DNA of 64,000 nt from Peptococcus niger (lineage in GTDB: Bacteria > Bacillota > Peptococcia > Peptococcales > Peptococcaceae), in assembly GCF_900101835.1 (NCBI RefSeq), contig NZ_FNAF01000003.1:124001-188000 (forward strand), written 5' to 3'. Below the pieces are notes generated by a model. It was not told the origin of the DNA. It ran no database searches and was given only the letters and a program-made list of their open reading frames with translations. A program made the position numbers and the translations under genes. Below, in pieces: positions 47,848 to 56,625 of the stretch (positions are counted from its first letter, which is position 1; the number at the start of each line of letters is the position of its first letter).

Positions 47848-49176
47848 ATGGATTTAGTGGAAGAAGTACGCGCAGCCGGCGTAATAGGCGCCGGCGGCGC
47901 TGGCTTTCCAACTGCAGCTAAAATAAAAGGACAAGCCGAATTCCTCATTATGAATGCTGCTGAATGTGAGCCGCTTTTAAGGGTGGACCAACAATTAATG
48001 GTCTATTATGCAGATGAAATTTTACAAGGCTTTCAGCTTGTCGCCAATCATCTGAATGTTAAACAAGCCATTATAGGCATCAAGGAGAAGCATCATGAGG
48101 TGATTGCACATCTGACCGACCGTTTATCGGCTTTAAAACTGCAAGATAGGATTACCATTAAACCACTTCGGGATGTATACCCCATGGGCGATGAACAGAT
48201 GCTGGTCCATGAGGTCACCGGCCGGGTGGTGCCGGAAGGCGGCATTCCTATTGCTGTCGGCTGTGTGGTCATGAATAGTGAGACCGCTCTGAATGTGTAC
48301 AGAGCACATCATGGTGAGCCTGTTGTCACCACCTTTTTAACAGTGGCAGGCCATGTCCCGAAACCGTATACGGCCGGTGTGCCGGTTGGCACACCGCTAA
48401 AAGAAGTGCTTCAAGCAGCCGGGGTTGTTGATTTCGAGAATATTGCTGTCATTGACGGTGGACCGATGATGGGGGCAGTTTTAAAAGATTTATCCGGATC
48501 GGTAACAAAAAAAAGCAAGGGATACGTTGTATTGCCCAAGGATCATGGCTTGATTCAACGTAAAACTGTGAAAATGCCACAGGCAAAACGCATCAATCAT
48601 GGCGCTTGTGAGCAGTGCCGTATGTGCACGGACCTCTGTCCGCGGTACTTAATGGGACATTCTATTGAGCCACATCGCATTATGAATGGCATGACGTTCG
48701 CACCGAAAGAATTAGAACCATTTGCTATTTCTCAGTTATGCTGTCAGTGCGGTGTTTGCGAGCTTTTTGCCTGCCCGGCTAATTTATATCCCAAGACAGC
48801 CAATATGATTTTTAAGGCGGAAACCTTAGAAGCAAATATCCGCTATCAAAAAACAAAAGAGCATTTTACCCCGCGTCCTGAACGACGGTGGCGCTTGCTT
48901 TCATCTAAACGATTGATGGCACGATTAAATATTTTGGCTTATGACGGCCCGGCTCCTTTAAAGACTTATGATGATAGTCCGTCTGAAGTGTATTTGGGCC
49001 TGCGCCAACACATCGGTGCCCCGGCAGAAGCAACGGTTCAGGTGGGACAAACCGTCCGTCAAGGTGAATGCATTGCAGATGTCCCCCCGGATGCCCTTGG
49101 TGCACCGGTACATGCGTCTATAGATGGGTATGTGGCATCTATAGATAAGGGACAAATTGTTATAAGGAGGAATTAG
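47848..49176 (+). CDS. PduS/RnfC-like flavo-iron-sulfur oxidoreductase
   Basis: A 442-residue RnfC-type protein: VIGAGGAGFPTAAKIKGQA holds the flavin/NADH glycine loop, an SLBB-like middle, then two Fe4S4 motifs CEQCRMCTDLCP and CCQCGVCELFACP, and a C-terminal biotinyl-like domain. PduS was described as a cobalamin reductase; here, without B12 enzymes, it most likely oxidises NADH and passes electrons onward. It touches the tandem shell gene that follows, which has the PduT cluster cysteine. Confidence 0.88.
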   Translation: MDLVEEVRAAGVIGAGGAGFPTAAKIKGQAEFLIMNAAECEPLLRVDQQLMVYYADEILQGFQLVANHLNVKQAIIGIKEKHHEVIAHLTDRLSALKLQDRITIKPLRDVYPMGDEQMLVHEVTGRVVPEGGIPIAVGCVVMNSETALNVYRAHHGEPVVTTFLTVAGHVPKPYTAGVPVGTPLKEVLQAAGVVDFENIAVIDGGPMMGAVLKDLSGSVTKKSKGYVVLPKDHGLIQRKTVKMPQAKRINHGACEQCRMCTDLCPRYLMGHSIEPHRIMNGMTFAPKELEPFAISQLCCQCGVCELFACPANLYPKTANMIFKAETLEANIRYQKTKEHFTPRPERRWRLLSSKRLMARLNILAYDGPAPLKTYDDSPSEVYLGLRQHIGAPAEATVQVGQTVRQGECIADVPPDALGAPVHASIDGYVASIDKGQIVIRRN

Positions 49177-49725
49177 ATGGCAAATGCAATCGGTATGATT
49201 GAATTATCCAGTATTGCACGAGGGATTATTACCGCCGATGCGATGCTCAAAGCAGGTCAAGTAGATATGATTACCGCATCATCTACCTGCCCGGGCAAAT
49301 ATATTGCCATCGTTCACGGTGAAGTGGCAGCGGTAGAAGCGTCAATGGCTGCAGGGATTACCACGGCCGGTACTTTTTTGGTCGATCAAATTACCATTGC
49401 TAATGTGCATGATGGCGTATACCCTGCTTTAACAGCAACGCATATGCCGGAAAAAATTAATGCCATTGGCATTGTAGAAAGTTTTAGTATGGCCACGATG
49501 TTGATTTGTACAGATGCCATTTTAAAAGTTGCCGCCTTAGAAGCAATTGAATGTCGTTTAGGCAATGGGTTAGGCGGAAAAGCGTTTTTTGTCTTCACCG
49601 GAGACGTAGCTGCTGTTGAGGCAGGCGTAGAGGCCGGCGAACGCATAGCCGTGGAAAACGGGCCTTTGGTTGATTGTGAAATCATTCCTTCGCCGGCGCC
49701 GGACTTGCTCAGACATCTTTTGTAA
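49177..49725 (+). CDS. PduT-like tandem BMC-T shell protein
   Basis: A 182-residue protein of two fused BMC domains (AIGMIELSSIARGIITADAML and AIGIVESFSMATMLICTDAIL). Cys38, in ASSTCPGKY, is the exact position of the cysteine that holds the central Fe4S4 cluster in PduT trimers, so it likely lets electrons cross the shell. It starts directly at the PduS-like stop codon, supporting a joint electron path. Confidence 0.93.
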   Translation: MANAIGMIELSSIARGIITADAMLKAGQVDMITASSTCPGKYIAIVHGEVAAVEASMAAGITTAGTFLVDQITIANVHDGVYPALTATHMPEKINAIGIVESFSMATMLICTDAILKVAALEAIECRLGNGLGGKAFFVFTGDVAAVEAGVEAGERIAVENGPLVDCEIIPSPAPDLLRHLL

Positions 49726-49742
49726 TGTAAGGATGTGATTGA

Positions 49743-50336
49743 ATGAAACAACTTATTTGCGTCTCTGATGTGGAAGAAGCCTTATCCCAAGGAAAGAAAG
49801 AATTACCTATTGATCAGGATGCAATCATTACGCCTGCAGCTAAAGATTTAGCTGCTAAAGAGGGTTTATCTTGGGTAGAACAATCCGCGACAGGATCCTC
49901 TTGGGCAGAAACAGAGCTGTTTTCTCCCGATAAGATTTATCAAGTTTTGTCTATCTTGGCGGCCAATGGCTTGCTGGATACGACACAATTAGCCCTGCTC
50001 TTCAATCAGGCGGTCCATACGGATGCAACAGGTATTCGCCTGGTGAAAACAGGCGCGTTGAAAGCAAAGCCTGTTTCTGAAGGCAAAATGGAACGACAAT
50101 TGCCGATAAATGCTTCCAGTCAGTTTAAGGAAATTACCTTTTCAGCAGGTAAATATGCTGAAAGTGTCAATCAGCCCGTTCAAGTCATTGTTTTGTCCGG
50201 GAAGATATCCGCCTTTATTCAAGGACGGCGAATGGAAGCTGAAGAGGGGGATGTGTTTGATATTATCCAGCCGGTAAATTTTGAATGGGTAGTCGATACA
50301 TCCGCTAAAATTATGATTGTGGAAATAAATTCATGA
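49743..50336 (+). CDS. EutQ-like protein
   Basis: A 197-residue protein with a helical N-terminal part (ITPAAKDLAAKEGLSWVE is the EutQ/EutT-type leader) and a C-terminal cupin barrel (ITFSAGKYAESVNQPVQVIVLSG, EAEEGDVFDI). EutQ has been linked to acetate kinase activity or shell assembly. A GATGTGATTGA spacer with weak ribosome site precedes the ATG. Confidence 0.75.
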   Translation: MKQLICVSDVEEALSQGKKELPIDQDAIITPAAKDLAAKEGLSWVEQSATGSSWAETELFSPDKIYQVLSILAANGLLDTTQLALLFNQAVHTDATGIRLVKTGALKAKPVSEGKMERQLPINASSQFKEITFSAGKYAESVNQPVQVIVLSGKISAFIQGRRMEAEEGDVFDIIQPVNFEWVVDTSAKIMIVEINS

Positions 50337-50349
50337 AAGGAGGATGCTC

Positions 50350-50892
50350 ATGAAAGAAGCCATTGGTATGATTGAAACACGCGGAGTTTTAGCTACAGTG
50401 GAAGCCCTTGATGTCATGCTTAAAACAGCAAATGTGTCTACTGTTGAAAAAATTCGTGTTGGTGGCGGATTGACGTGTATCATCATACGTGGTGAGGTGG
50501 CTGCTGTCAGCACATCTGTTGAGGCGGCGGAAGCTGCAGTGAAGCGACTGGGCGACTCGCTGGTTGGGCGGCATGTGATTCCGCGTCCGGATGATCAGCT
50601 GGAGATCCTCTTTGATGATTTGCCGGATCCGCCCTCAACAGAGACGGTTGATAAGATGCCTGAGAAAACACCGGAAATATCAGATACAGATTTAGAAAAG
50701 GATATTTCTGATACGTCTATAGAGCCTCAAAACACCACAAAGGGCATAGATATCAAACAGTTGAATCAAATGCGTGTGATTGACTTACGTAATTTAGCAC
50801 GGCAGTATGAAGACTTCCCGATACAGGGTAGAGATATTTCCAATGCCAACAAAAAAACATTGTTAGCTTATTTTAAAGAATACTTTCAGTAA
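50350..50892 (+). CDS. BMC-H shell protein with a SAP/Rho_N-like C-terminal domain
   Basis: A 180-residue protein. Residues 1-90 are a standard BMC-H domain (EAIGMIETRGVLATVEALDVMLK). An acidic, Pro/Ser/Thr-rich linker follows, then a helical C-terminal domain (IKQLNQMRVIDLRNLARQY...NKKTLLAYF) that resembles the SAP/Rho_N nucleic-acid-binding fold. It recalls EutK, a shell protein fused to a helix-turn-helix, with a different domain. I use the ATG at 50350, 7 bases after AAAGGAGG; the ATG at 50344 is too close to it. Confidence 0.85.
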   Translation: MKEAIGMIETRGVLATVEALDVMLKTANVSTVEKIRVGGGLTCIIIRGEVAAVSTSVEAAEAAVKRLGDSLVGRHVIPRPDDQLEILFDDLPDPPSTETVDKMPEKTPEISDTDLEKDISDTSIEPQNTTKGIDIKQLNQMRVIDLRNLARQYEDFPIQGRDISNANKKTLLAYFKEYFQ

Positions 50893-50916
50893 AATTATTT
50901 TAGGAGGGAAATCATT

Positions 50917-51204
50917 ATGGCACAATATGATGCACTTGGTATGATTGAAACGAAAGGTTTAATCGGGTCTATTGAAGCGGCAGATGCTATGGTAAAAGCT
51001 GCTAACGTTACTTTGATTGGCAAAGAACGTGTAGGCGGTGGTCTGGTTACAGTTATGGTTCGTGGGGATGTCGGTGCCGTTAAAGCTGCTACAGACGCTG
51101 GCGCTGCAGCAGCCCAACGCGTTGGTGAATTGCTTTCTGTCCATGTTATTCCACGTCCTCATGCAGAAGTCGAGACGATACTGCCGGACTATAAGGCTGA
51201 ATAA
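50917..51204 (+). CDS. BMC-H shell protein 3
   Basis: A 95-residue canonical shell hexamer protein: [32 protein letters not shown], then [27 protein letters not shown] and [11 protein letters not shown]. It is near-identical at the protein level to the copy at 52961, but many codons differ. This is likely a main facet protein. TTAGGAGGG precedes the ATG. Confidence 0.97.
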   Translation: MAQYDALGMIETKGLIGSIEAADAMVKAANVTLIGKERVGGGLVTVMVRGDVGAVKAATDAGAAAAQRVGELLSVHVIPRPHAEVETILPDYKAE

Positions 51205-51230
51205 TTATTTAGCATGTTAAGGAGGCACCC

Positions 51231-52934
51231 ATGTCGATGGAAATGGATTATGATTTAAGATCGGTACAAGAGGTCCGTAACCTGGCGCGTTACGGAAAAA
51301 TTGCAGCGGATCAAATTGCCAATTATTCAGAAACGCAGATTGACCAAATCATCCGCAATATGGTTCAGGTAGCCGAAGAGCACCGTGACGAACTGGCTAA
51401 AATGGCCGTAGAAGAAACAGGGTTCGGTATTGTCGAGCATAAATGCTATAAAAACCACTTGGCTTCAGGATTGTTGTATGAAGGTATCAAAAATACGAAA
51501 ACCATTGGTGTTCTAGAAGAGGACCGGGCTAATCGGGTCATTAAAATTGCTGAACCGATGGGGCTGGTGATGGGCATTGTTCCGTCAACCAATCCAACGT
51601 CTACGGTTATCTATAAGTCAATTATTGCCATTAAGGCGCGTAATGCCATTGTGTTTTCACCACATCCTTCCGCCTTGAAATGCACCCTGAAAGCTGTAGA
51701 GCTGATGAACCAGGCGGCTGTTGCTGCCGGAGCTCCGGAGCATATTGTCGGTTGTATATCTTTGCCGAGCATGCAGGCCACTAATGAGTTGATGCATTCC
51801 AAGGAAGTTAAAGTGATCATTGCAACCGGTGGCCCAGGTATGGTTAAAGCGGCTTACAGTGCCGGTAAACCAGCCTTAGGGGTTGGTGCAGGTAACTCAC
51901 CAGCCTATATTGAACGGACTGCCGATGTACATCATGCGGTTAGCCAAATTATGGCCAGCAAGACCTTTGATAACGGCACCATTTGCGCCAGTGAACAAAG
52001 CATCATTTGCGAAACGGGTAATCGTGAACAAGTTGTTGCTGAGTTCACCCGTCAAGGTGCATATTTCATGAATGAAGACGAGACCAAAAAAGTCTGCCAG
52101 CTTTTGTTTAAAAATGGTCATTCCATGAATGCCAAGTTTGTCGGTCGCTCTCCGCAGGTGATTGCTCAAGCGGCAGGCATTCAAATTCCTGCCAGTACGC
52201 GGGTTCTTATCGGTGAGCAAGGTGGCGTTGGGGATAACTATCCGCTGTCTTATGAAAAATTGACCACCGTGCTAGCCTTTTACACGGTCAATGATTGGAA
52301 AGAAGCCTGCGATCTCTCTATTGCTTTATTGCAAAACGGCATTGGTCATACGATGAGCTTGCACACAGAAAATCCTGAAATAGTGCAGAGATTCTCTGTT
52401 AAACCGGCATCTCGCATACTTGTCAATACCGGCGGAACTCAAGGCGGTACAGGCATCAGCACCGGTTTAGCACCTGCATTAACCTTAGGTTGCGGTACTT
52501 GGGGTGGCAGCTCTGTATCGGAAAATGTTGGGCCAGAGCATTTAATTAATGTTAAAAAAGTGGCTTATGGTATCAAAGATGTAACCACGCTCTTACAAGA
52601 AGATAAAATCTATCACAATTATGATCAACCTGGCGCTGGTGCGAATAATGGTACAGCTGCCGGTTTCTATCAAGGTCCTGTCGGTACACAAAGTGCAGCT
52701 TTTGCGGCTCCAAAAACAGCAACTCCGACGGTAACACTTGGCGCTAGCGCAGATCCGTCAACTTCCGGCAACCATTTTTACAGCCCGAGTTGTAGTGCTG
52801 CTTGTAAGTCGGATACAAAGGCTGTAGAGGATGCCATCCGACGCGGCGCAACTTTAGAAAATGACGGCATTAATTTGAATCAACTGCAAGATATGGTTAA
52901 TGAATTGGTTAAAGCACTAAATGGTGGCGAATAA
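51231..52934 (+). CDS. CoA-acylating acetaldehyde dehydrogenase (CutF-like)
   Basis: Oxidises CutC-derived acetaldehyde to acetyl-CoA with NAD+, 567 residues. Catalytic Cys252 is in FDNGTICASEQS, and the nucleotide loop ATGGPGMVKAAYSAGKP and GAGNSPAYIE are intact. After about residue 470 comes a Gly/Ala/Thr/Pro-rich linker, a SCSAACKS cysteine stretch and an amphipathic helix (NLNQLQDMVNELVKALN) that looks like an encapsulation peptide. It lies between the two near-identical BMC-H genes. It is the only intact aldehyde dehydrogenase of the locus. Confidence 0.93.
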   Translation: MSMEMDYDLRSVQEVRNLARYGKIAADQIANYSETQIDQIIRNMVQVAEEHRDELAKMAVEETGFGIVEHKCYKNHLASGLLYEGIKNTKTIGVLEEDRANRVIKIAEPMGLVMGIVPSTNPTSTVIYKSIIAIKARNAIVFSPHPSALKCTLKAVELMNQAAVAAGAPEHIVGCISLPSMQATNELMHSKEVKVIIATGGPGMVKAAYSAGKPALGVGAGNSPAYIERTADVHHAVSQIMASKTFDNGTICASEQSIICETGNREQVVAEFTRQGAYFMNEDETKKVCQLLFKNGHSMNAKFVGRSPQVIAQAAGIQIPASTRVLIGEQGGVGDNYPLSYEKLTTVLAFYTVNDWKEACDLSIALLQNGIGHTMSLHTENPEIVQRFSVKPASRILVNTGGTQGGTGISTGLAPALTLGCGTWGGSSVSENVGPEHLINVKKVAYGIKDVTTLLQEDKIYHNYDQPGAGANNGTAAGFYQGPVGTQSAAFAAPKTATPTVTLGASADPSTSGNHFYSPSCSAACKSDTKAVEDAIRRGATLENDGINLNQLQDMVNELVKALNGGE

Positions 52935-52960
52935 GTTAAAGCATTTGAGGAGGAAAAATT

Positions 52961-53251
52961 ATGGCAAAATATGATGCACTTGGAATGATTGAAACCAAAG
53001 GGTTAGTCGGCTCTATTGAAGCAGCCGATGCGATGGTCAAAGCGGCAAATGTAACTTTAATCGGCAAAGAGCATGTTGGTGGCGGTCTGGTGACCGTAAT
53101 GGTTCGCGGTGATGTTGGTGCAGTTAAAGCTGCTACTGATGCAGGCGCAGCTGCTGCACAACGCGTTGGAGAATTGTTATCTGTACATGTTATCCCACGT
53201 CCGCACGCAGAAGTTGAAACGATTTTGCCACAACGCGCTAATGTAGAGTAA
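52961..53251 (+). CDS. BMC-H shell protein 4
   Basis: A 96-residue BMC-H protein, almost identical to the one at 50917: over the first 90 residues only a few positions differ (AQ/AK, LI/LV, ER/EH), with a different last few residues. TGAGGAGGAAA precedes the ATG. It is the last gene of the BMC locus, followed by a terminator. Confidence 0.97.
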   Translation: MAKYDALGMIETKGLVGSIEAADAMVKAANVTLIGKEHVGGGLVTVMVRGDVGAVKAATDAGAAAAQRVGELLSVHVIPRPHAEVETILPQRANVE

Positions 53252-53268
53252 TCTACGTCTGAATCCAT

Positions 53269-53304
53269 AAAAATACCCACCAATATTTTTGGTGGGTATT
53301 TTTC
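53269..53304 (+). terminator. Terminator of the choline BMC locus
   Basis: AAAATACCCACCAA pairs with TTGGTGGGTATTTTT across a short loop, 18 bases after the last shell gene stop. Confidence 0.9.
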
Positions 53305-53442
53305 GTAATTTGAGAGAGCATAGTGGATATGTTACTAGTGATCTATTCGCCAAGATATTTGCTACATCTGTCATTTTAAAAAGAGATAAGCTATAATGGA
53401 GATACTTTATAGAGAAAAGTTGCTTATGGAAAGGGGATTCGT

Positions 53443-54261
53443 ATGACGGGATTTGATCAGGAGGCGTTTTATCGTGGCTTGGACCTGCAGTTTAAAACCG
53501 GAAACGCAGCGACGATAGAAAAATATTTATACGAACAGCTGGAATTGGCTAAAGAATCCGGTGACCGGGCCGGAGGCATTGCCGTCAATAACGAGTTGGG
53601 CGGTATATTGCGCGCCCAGGGCAAGATTGATGAAGCCCTGCGGATCTACCAGGAAATTTTATCTACCATGATTGATGTTGGCCTGCAGGATACCGTTCAC
53701 TATGCAACGGCCCTGCTCAATACAGGAGATGTTTATTTGGCCAATGGGCAGTATGAGGCGGCTGAACGGTATTTTGATGAAGCGGCTGGACTCTATACCC
53801 GGTTGGGCTTGTCGCAGGCCTATCCGATGGCAGCTGTTTATAACAATAGAAGTGTTGTTGCCCGAGAACGTGGCGATTATAAGACGGCCTGCGGACTTTT
53901 AAACCAAGCCTTGACCATTATTCAAAATATACCGGAGGCTGCTGCTGAAGTGGCCACCACCCTGGTCAATATGGGACAGCTTGAGCTGATGCGCGGTGAA
54001 TTGGACAGTGCAAAAAATTATTTAGAAGATGCCTTGAAGCGCTACAACGCCTTGCCGGGAGAGCGAGATGTTCATCAAGGCCAGGCCTATCAAGCCCTGG
54101 CCCAGGTTTATTATCATATGGGGGACTATCCTGCAGCTCTGGCCGAATGTGACCGTGCCCAATCGGCGATTGCCAGGGACTTTGGGACTGAGGGCCAAGC
54201 CTACCGTGAATTGGAGGCTTTGCGCAGCCGTCTGTCAGACCTCATTGGCGGTGCCCAATGA
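53443..54261 (+). CDS. Tetratricopeptide-repeat protein
   Basis: A 272-residue soluble helical protein with about five TPR units (ALRIYQEILSTMIDVG, ALLNTGDVYLANGQYEAAERYF, YNNRSVVARERGDYKTACGLL, YQALAQVYYHMGDYPAALAE). TPRs bind other proteins; no enzyme domain is present. It begins a four-gene run ending in the MerR regulator, with overlaps or gaps under 10 bases. GGAAAGGGG precedes the ATG; a TATAAT lies at 53392. Confidence 0.85.
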   Translation: MTGFDQEAFYRGLDLQFKTGNAATIEKYLYEQLELAKESGDRAGGIAVNNELGGILRAQGKIDEALRIYQEILSTMIDVGLQDTVHYATALLNTGDVYLANGQYEAAERYFDEAAGLYTRLGLSQAYPMAAVYNNRSVVARERGDYKTACGLLNQALTIIQNIPEAAAEVATTLVNMGQLELMRGELDSAKNYLEDALKRYNALPGERDVHQGQAYQALAQVYYHMGDYPAALAECDRAQSAIARDFGTEGQAYRELEALRSRLSDLIGGAQ

Positions 54262-55199
54262 AGGGCTTAGCATTGGCGCGAGGCTATTATGAAGATATTG
54301 TGCGCCCTATGTTGGAAACGGAATTTGCAGCAGCCCTGCCGGGTATTGCAGCAGGGCTTGTGGGAGAAGGGTCTGAGTGCTTTGGCTATGATGACCTGTA
54401 CTCACAGGATCATGATTTTGGGCCGGATTGTTGCCTCTGGTTGACAGATGAAGTGGCCGCTCGTTATGGAGAAGCTTTAAGGCAGGCTTACGCAGCCTTG
54501 CCATCAACATACAAGGGCTTTAATCGGGAGCATACCAGCAGACAAGCAGCTGGGCGTCGCGGTGTCATGTCTGTTGAGCAATTTTACCGCAATGCCTTAA
54601 ATGGGATTGCCCAGCCGTCAAGCCTGATGGATTGGTTTAAAATTCCGCAAGAGGCATTGGCTGTTGCGACCAATGGGGAAGTATGGGAAGATGCAGCAGG
54701 TCAATTCAGCGCGCGTCGTAATCTATTGCGAGAAGGGTATCCGGAAGAGGTGCGCCGTAAAAAATTAGCAACACGGTTAGCAAAAATGGCACAAAGCGGT
54801 CAGTATAATTATCCCCGTGCTTTACGCAGAGAGGACAGTGGCAGCGCTTATTTAGCGGCAGCTGAGTTTATTAACCATGCCTTAGGCGCCCTGTTTTTAC
54901 TAAATGAGCGGTATATGCCGTTTTATAAATGGCGTTTTCGTGCGGCGGTGGACTTGCCGCTTTTGCAACCGGTCGTGAAGGCAGTTTTGGCAATAACTGC
55001 CGGGAAAGATATGGGACCGGAAGGTGAAGCCAAACGTTTACTGATTGAAGAGATTTGTCGTGACATAGGCCGTGCGGCCGCTTTGCGATATCAAGTTCAG
55101 ATGGCTGACGATTTTCTAATTCCCTTGGCAGAAAGCTTGGCTGATGGGGTGACAGACGCTTCATTACGTCAATTACCCTTGATGTTTGATCTGGCGTAG
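54258..55199 (+). CDS. DUF4037-like (nucleotidyltransferase-fold) protein
   Basis: A 313-residue protein of unknown role. Near the N-terminus GEGSECFGYDDLYSQDHDFGP has the GS and DxD-like pattern of nucleotidyltransferase folds, as in DUF4037 proteins. The rest is helical. The ATG overlaps the TPR stop by 4 bases, and the DUF4125-like gene follows 9 bases on. Function cannot be stated; the pattern suggests nucleotidyl transfer to a protein or small molecule. Confidence 0.7.
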   Translation: MKGLALARGYYEDIVRPMLETEFAAALPGIAAGLVGEGSECFGYDDLYSQDHDFGPDCCLWLTDEVAARYGEALRQAYAALPSTYKGFNREHTSRQAAGRRGVMSVEQFYRNALNGIAQPSSLMDWFKIPQEALAVATNGEVWEDAAGQFSARRNLLREGYPEEVRRKKLATRLAKMAQSGQYNYPRALRREDSGSAYLAAAEFINHALGALFLLNERYMPFYKWRFRAAVDLPLLQPVVKAVLAITAGKDMGPEGEAKRLLIEEICRDIGRAAALRYQVQMADDFLIPLAESLADGVTDASLRQLPLMFDLA

Positions 55200-55208
55200 G
55201 AGGCTATC

Positions 55209-55799
55209 ATGACGGCTAAAGAAAAATTGATTGAAAAAATTATAGACCAGGAATGGTGGTTTTTTTCTCAGGTAGAAGGGATTGACGGACGCGCTGTTTG
55301 CCAAGATCGACCGAAAACATTTCGTCGTATGCGTCGAGCACAACATGCAATTTTTTCAGAAGCGACATTAAATCTACTTTTAAACGATTATTTGGATTAT
55401 CAAGATCTGGGACGCAATCCGATTGCTGAAAAATATGCTTGGATGATGCGCCAAACAGACCCGACCTATTTTGCCCAGCACTTGGCACCTCAATTGGTCA
55501 TGCCGTCTCCGGTTAAAGTGGCAGCTATTCAAGAACTGGCTGATTTTTTTGCGCTGGCTCAACAGGAATTTTCACAAGACCGGTTGGCAAGGCAAGTAGA
55601 AGGTCGTGTTGAGCAAAGCGGCTACGGCGAAGTATCCAGTTTAGATTATTTGACAGGAGAATTGGAGACCTGGTCCTTGGGGACGCTTTATTCGGCCTTA
55701 CAAGATATGCAAAAAATGTCAGCTTCGGGAAGAAACCCTGTCCTTGAGATTGTGCGCAATACCGTAAAAGATTTTAAAGGGGCAAGATCCGATGGATAA
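55209..55799 (+). CDS. DUF4125-like protein
   Basis: A 196-residue helical protein: EKIIDQEWWFFSQVEGIDGRAVCQDRPKTFRRMRRAQ at the start is the recognisable part of the DUF4125 family, whose function is unknown to me. It overlaps the MerR gene by 8 bases, so the two proteins are made together. TAGGAGG precedes the ATG. Confidence 0.7.
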   Translation: MTAKEKLIEKIIDQEWWFFSQVEGIDGRAVCQDRPKTFRRMRRAQHAIFSEATLNLLLNDYLDYQDLGRNPIAEKYAWMMRQTDPTYFAQHLAPQLVMPSPVKVAAIQELADFFALAQQEFSQDRLARQVEGRVEQSGYGEVSSLDYLTGELETWSLGTLYSALQDMQKMSASGRNPVLEIVRNTVKDFKGARSDG

Positions 55800-56625
55800 G
55801 GACAACTACTACTCCATAGGCCAAGTGGCGGAGCTTTGCCAAATTTCAAGAAAGACCTTGCGCTATTATGAAAAAATAGGTTTATTGATACCGGATAAAG
55901 TTGCTGATAACGGTTACCGTTATTATGATGAAAGCACGCTTTTAACCTTGCCGGTCATTCGCTATTATAAGCAAATGGGTTTTAAGCTGGATGAGATTAA
56001 GGAACTGGTCAATGGTGCCCCTTTCAGTACCTTATCTTATGAATTTACCGGTAAACTTAATGAGCATCGGGCACGTGAATGGGAATTATCGCGGATGAAA
56101 CATTTTATCAGCGACTGGTTGGAACTAATTGTGGAAGCCCAAATGGTGATTGAGGAACATTTAACCGATGTGACCCTAAAAGTACTCCCACAACGAACCT
56201 ATTACGCCATGCCCTATGCCTTTCATTATGATTACCGAAAAGCGTTGATCAATATTCCATTTAACAATGGCATTGAAAATTTGAACAATCATATTACAGG
56301 CCCGGTGTGCATGTATTTTTCATCGGCTGAGGATAAAGCCGCAGGACGGGCGACGGATTGTTTGGTGGTTCAGGAAGCCTATAAAGAAGTGCCAAAAGTA
56401 CATTCATTTACCTTCCCGGCAGGTGTCTATGCGAGTATTTATCATATTGGTGATTTTAATCATTTGTCGGAGACTTATTGTAAGCTAAATCAATGGGTAG
56501 AAACGCATGATTATGATGCTGAAGCAGATGTTTTTGAACGATATGTCGTGGATTACTGGACAACGGAGCAAGCAGATTTGTACGTGACTGAGTTATTAAT
56601 TCGTGTTCACAAGCACAGGTCATAA
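55792..56625 (+). CDS. MerR family regulator, BmrR-like
   Basis: A 277-residue transcription activator. The N-terminal MerR helix-turn-helix reads YSIGQVAELCQISRKTLRYYEKIGLL, followed by a dimer coiled coil and a C-terminal GyrI/BmrR-type ligand-binding domain (KVLPQRTYYAMPYAF, VHSFTFPAGVYASIYHIG). BmrR relatives bind cationic molecules, so choline or trimethylamine is a plausible ligand. The MerR-type promoter at 37927 is its most likely target. It is the last gene of the four-gene run. Confidence 0.88.
   Translation: MDKDNYYSIGQVAELCQISRKTLRYYEKIGLLIPDKVADNGYRYYDESTLLTLPVIRYYKQMGFKLDEIKELVNGAPFSTLSYEFTGKLNEHRAREWELSRMKHFISDWLELIVEAQMVIEEHLTDVTLKVLPQRTYYAMPYAFHYDYRKALINIPFNNGIENLNNHITGPVCMYFSSAEDKAAGRATDCLVVQEAYKEVPKVHSFTFPAGVYASIYHIGDFNHLSETYCKLNQWVETHDYDAEADVFERYVVDYWTTEQADLYVTELLIRVHKHRS

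Larger units (their letters stand above)
38037..53251 (+). other. Choline glycyl-radical microcompartment locus (19 genes)
   Basis: The genes 38037-53251 are all on the plus strand, tightly spaced or overlapping, between the MerR-type promoter and one terminator, so they look like one operon. They encode a transporter, nine shell proteins, one active lyase with activase, one active and one inactive aldehyde dehydrogenase, and assembly/electron-transfer factors. By eye the region is more AT-rich than the atp and nuo operons beside it. Confidence 0.85.
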
